Of a stretch of 51,063 nucleotides of DNA, positions 50,648 through 51,063 are shown in pieces (the first letter of the stretch is position 1; every line of letters starts with the position of its first letter). Both the position numbers and the translations under genes were made by a program. The notes below the pieces were generated by a model. It was given only the letters and a program-made list of their open reading frames with translations. It did not search any database and was not told where the DNA came from. This DNA comes from Pseudomonas sp. (GTDB lineage: Bacteria > Pseudomonadota > Gammaproteobacteria > Pseudomonadales > Pseudomonadaceae), in NCBI RefSeq assembly GCF_030150285.1, contig NZ_JASLGE010000067.1, positions 1 through 51,063 of the forward strand, given 5' to 3'.

Positions 50648-51063
50648 GTGAACCTTGAAAGCAAATGGCTGGAAGATTTCAGTGCGCTGGCTTCTACCCG
50701 CAGTTTTTCCCAGGCCGCAGAGCGGCGTTTCGTCACCCAACCGGCCTTCAGCCGGCGTATCCGCAGCCTCGAAGCGGCGTTGGGGCTGCAACTGGTGAAT
50801 CGTTCCCGCACGCCCATCGAACTGACAGAGGCCGGCCAGCTTTTTCTCGTCACGGCGCGCACTGTTGTCGACCAGTTGAGCGAAATTCTCCGCCATTTGC
50901 ATCATCTTGAGGGCGGGCAGGGCGAGGTGGTGCAGGTGGCTGCGGCACACTCCCTGGCGTCGGGCTTCTTCCCCCGGTGGGTGGCCCAGTTGCGCAACGA
51001 CGGTTTGAACATCGCCACCCGCCTGGTTGCGACTAACGTCGGAGATGCCGTGCATGCATTACG
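50648..51063 (+). CDS. LysR-family regulator, divergent from aspA (partial)
   Basis: The first 138 codons are in the window. The start is a GTG at 50648 (VNLESKWLEDFSALASTRSF), with GGGAGA about 10 bp upstream. The helix-turn-helix (about residues 4-62: FSQAAERRFVTQPAFSRRIR) and the beginning of the ligand-binding domain are visible. By position it matches PA5428 and probably regulates aspA; the window edge cuts the gene. Confidence 0.9.
   Translation, partial: MNLESKWLEDFSALASTRSFSQAAERRFVTQPAFSRRIRSLEAALGLQLVNRSRTPIELTEAGQLFLVTARTVVDQLSEILRHLHHLEGGQGEVVQVAAAHSLASGFFPRWVAQLRNDGLNIATRLVATNVGDAVHAL

Overview
The window is a stretch of Pseudomonas chromosome, most likely from the P. fluorescens/P. 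fragi side of the genus. The evidence is the gene order (atpD-atpC-glmU-glmR-glmS; pdxY; uvrD; pycR-pycA-pycB; aspA with a divergent LysR gene), protein sequences typical of Pseudomonas, and several copies of the GTAGGAGC...GCTCGTTCCTAC family of intergenic REP elements. The atp/glm genes and repeated perfect TTATCCACA (DnaA-box) 9-mers suggest it lies fairly near oriC. I saw no tRNA, rRNA, CRISPR array, insertion sequence or prophage.

Layout. 1-5103: end of the ATP synthase operon, then cell-wall amino-sugar synthesis (glmU, the DeoR-type glmR, glmS) and the Tn7 attachment site. 5281-8924: a minus-strand accessory block (AraC regulator, possible 52-aa membrane protein, Phenol_MetA_deg-type outer-membrane protein, EstB-like serine hydrolase). 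9169-18140: LysR/ydiJ divergent pair, LysE exporter/AsnC regulator divergent pair, cyclopropane synthase, cardiolipin synthase, DUF3617 protein. 18145-22622: a compact zinc-starvation island (gamma-carbonic anhydrase, zinc-independent GTP cyclohydrolase FolE2, two COG0523 metallochaperone GTPases and a DUF1826 protein), with two Zur-like boxes in its divergent promoter. 22787-30648: DUF3301 protein, pdxY, acyl-CoA thioesterase, Kef-type antiporter, SMI1/KNR4 protein, Tim44-domain protein, uvrD. 30864-38503: GGDEF/EAL protein, RpiR regulator with a HexR-type operator, small PA3496-family protein, pycR and the two-subunit pyruvate carboxylase pycAB. 38585-40332: a HipA/HTH toxin-antitoxin pair behind four 16-bp operators set exactly 42 bp apart. 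40389-46079: a probable polyamine acetylation/deacetylation region (two GNATs, PaiB, a MocR regulator, an acetylpolyamine amidohydrolase and an AraC regulator). 46139-51063: aspartate/asparagine/alanine use (asparaginase, AGCS symporter, aspartase) and a LysR gene cut by the window edge.

What stands out. Most genes are ordinary; the novelty is mainly in regulatory DNA and gene grouping. The strongest items are the 42-bp phased HipB-type operators before a toxin-first hipAB pair, a 12-bp tandem array of DnaA-box-like sequences inside the MocR linker coding region, the Zur island with an uncharacterised DUF1826 protein that carries an HxD...H pattern, the grouping of PaiB/GNAT genes with an acetylpolyamine deacetylase, and an orphan pair of perfect operator-like dyads between two convergent genes. 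Operator assignments are inferences from symmetry and remembered consensus sequences; no search was run.
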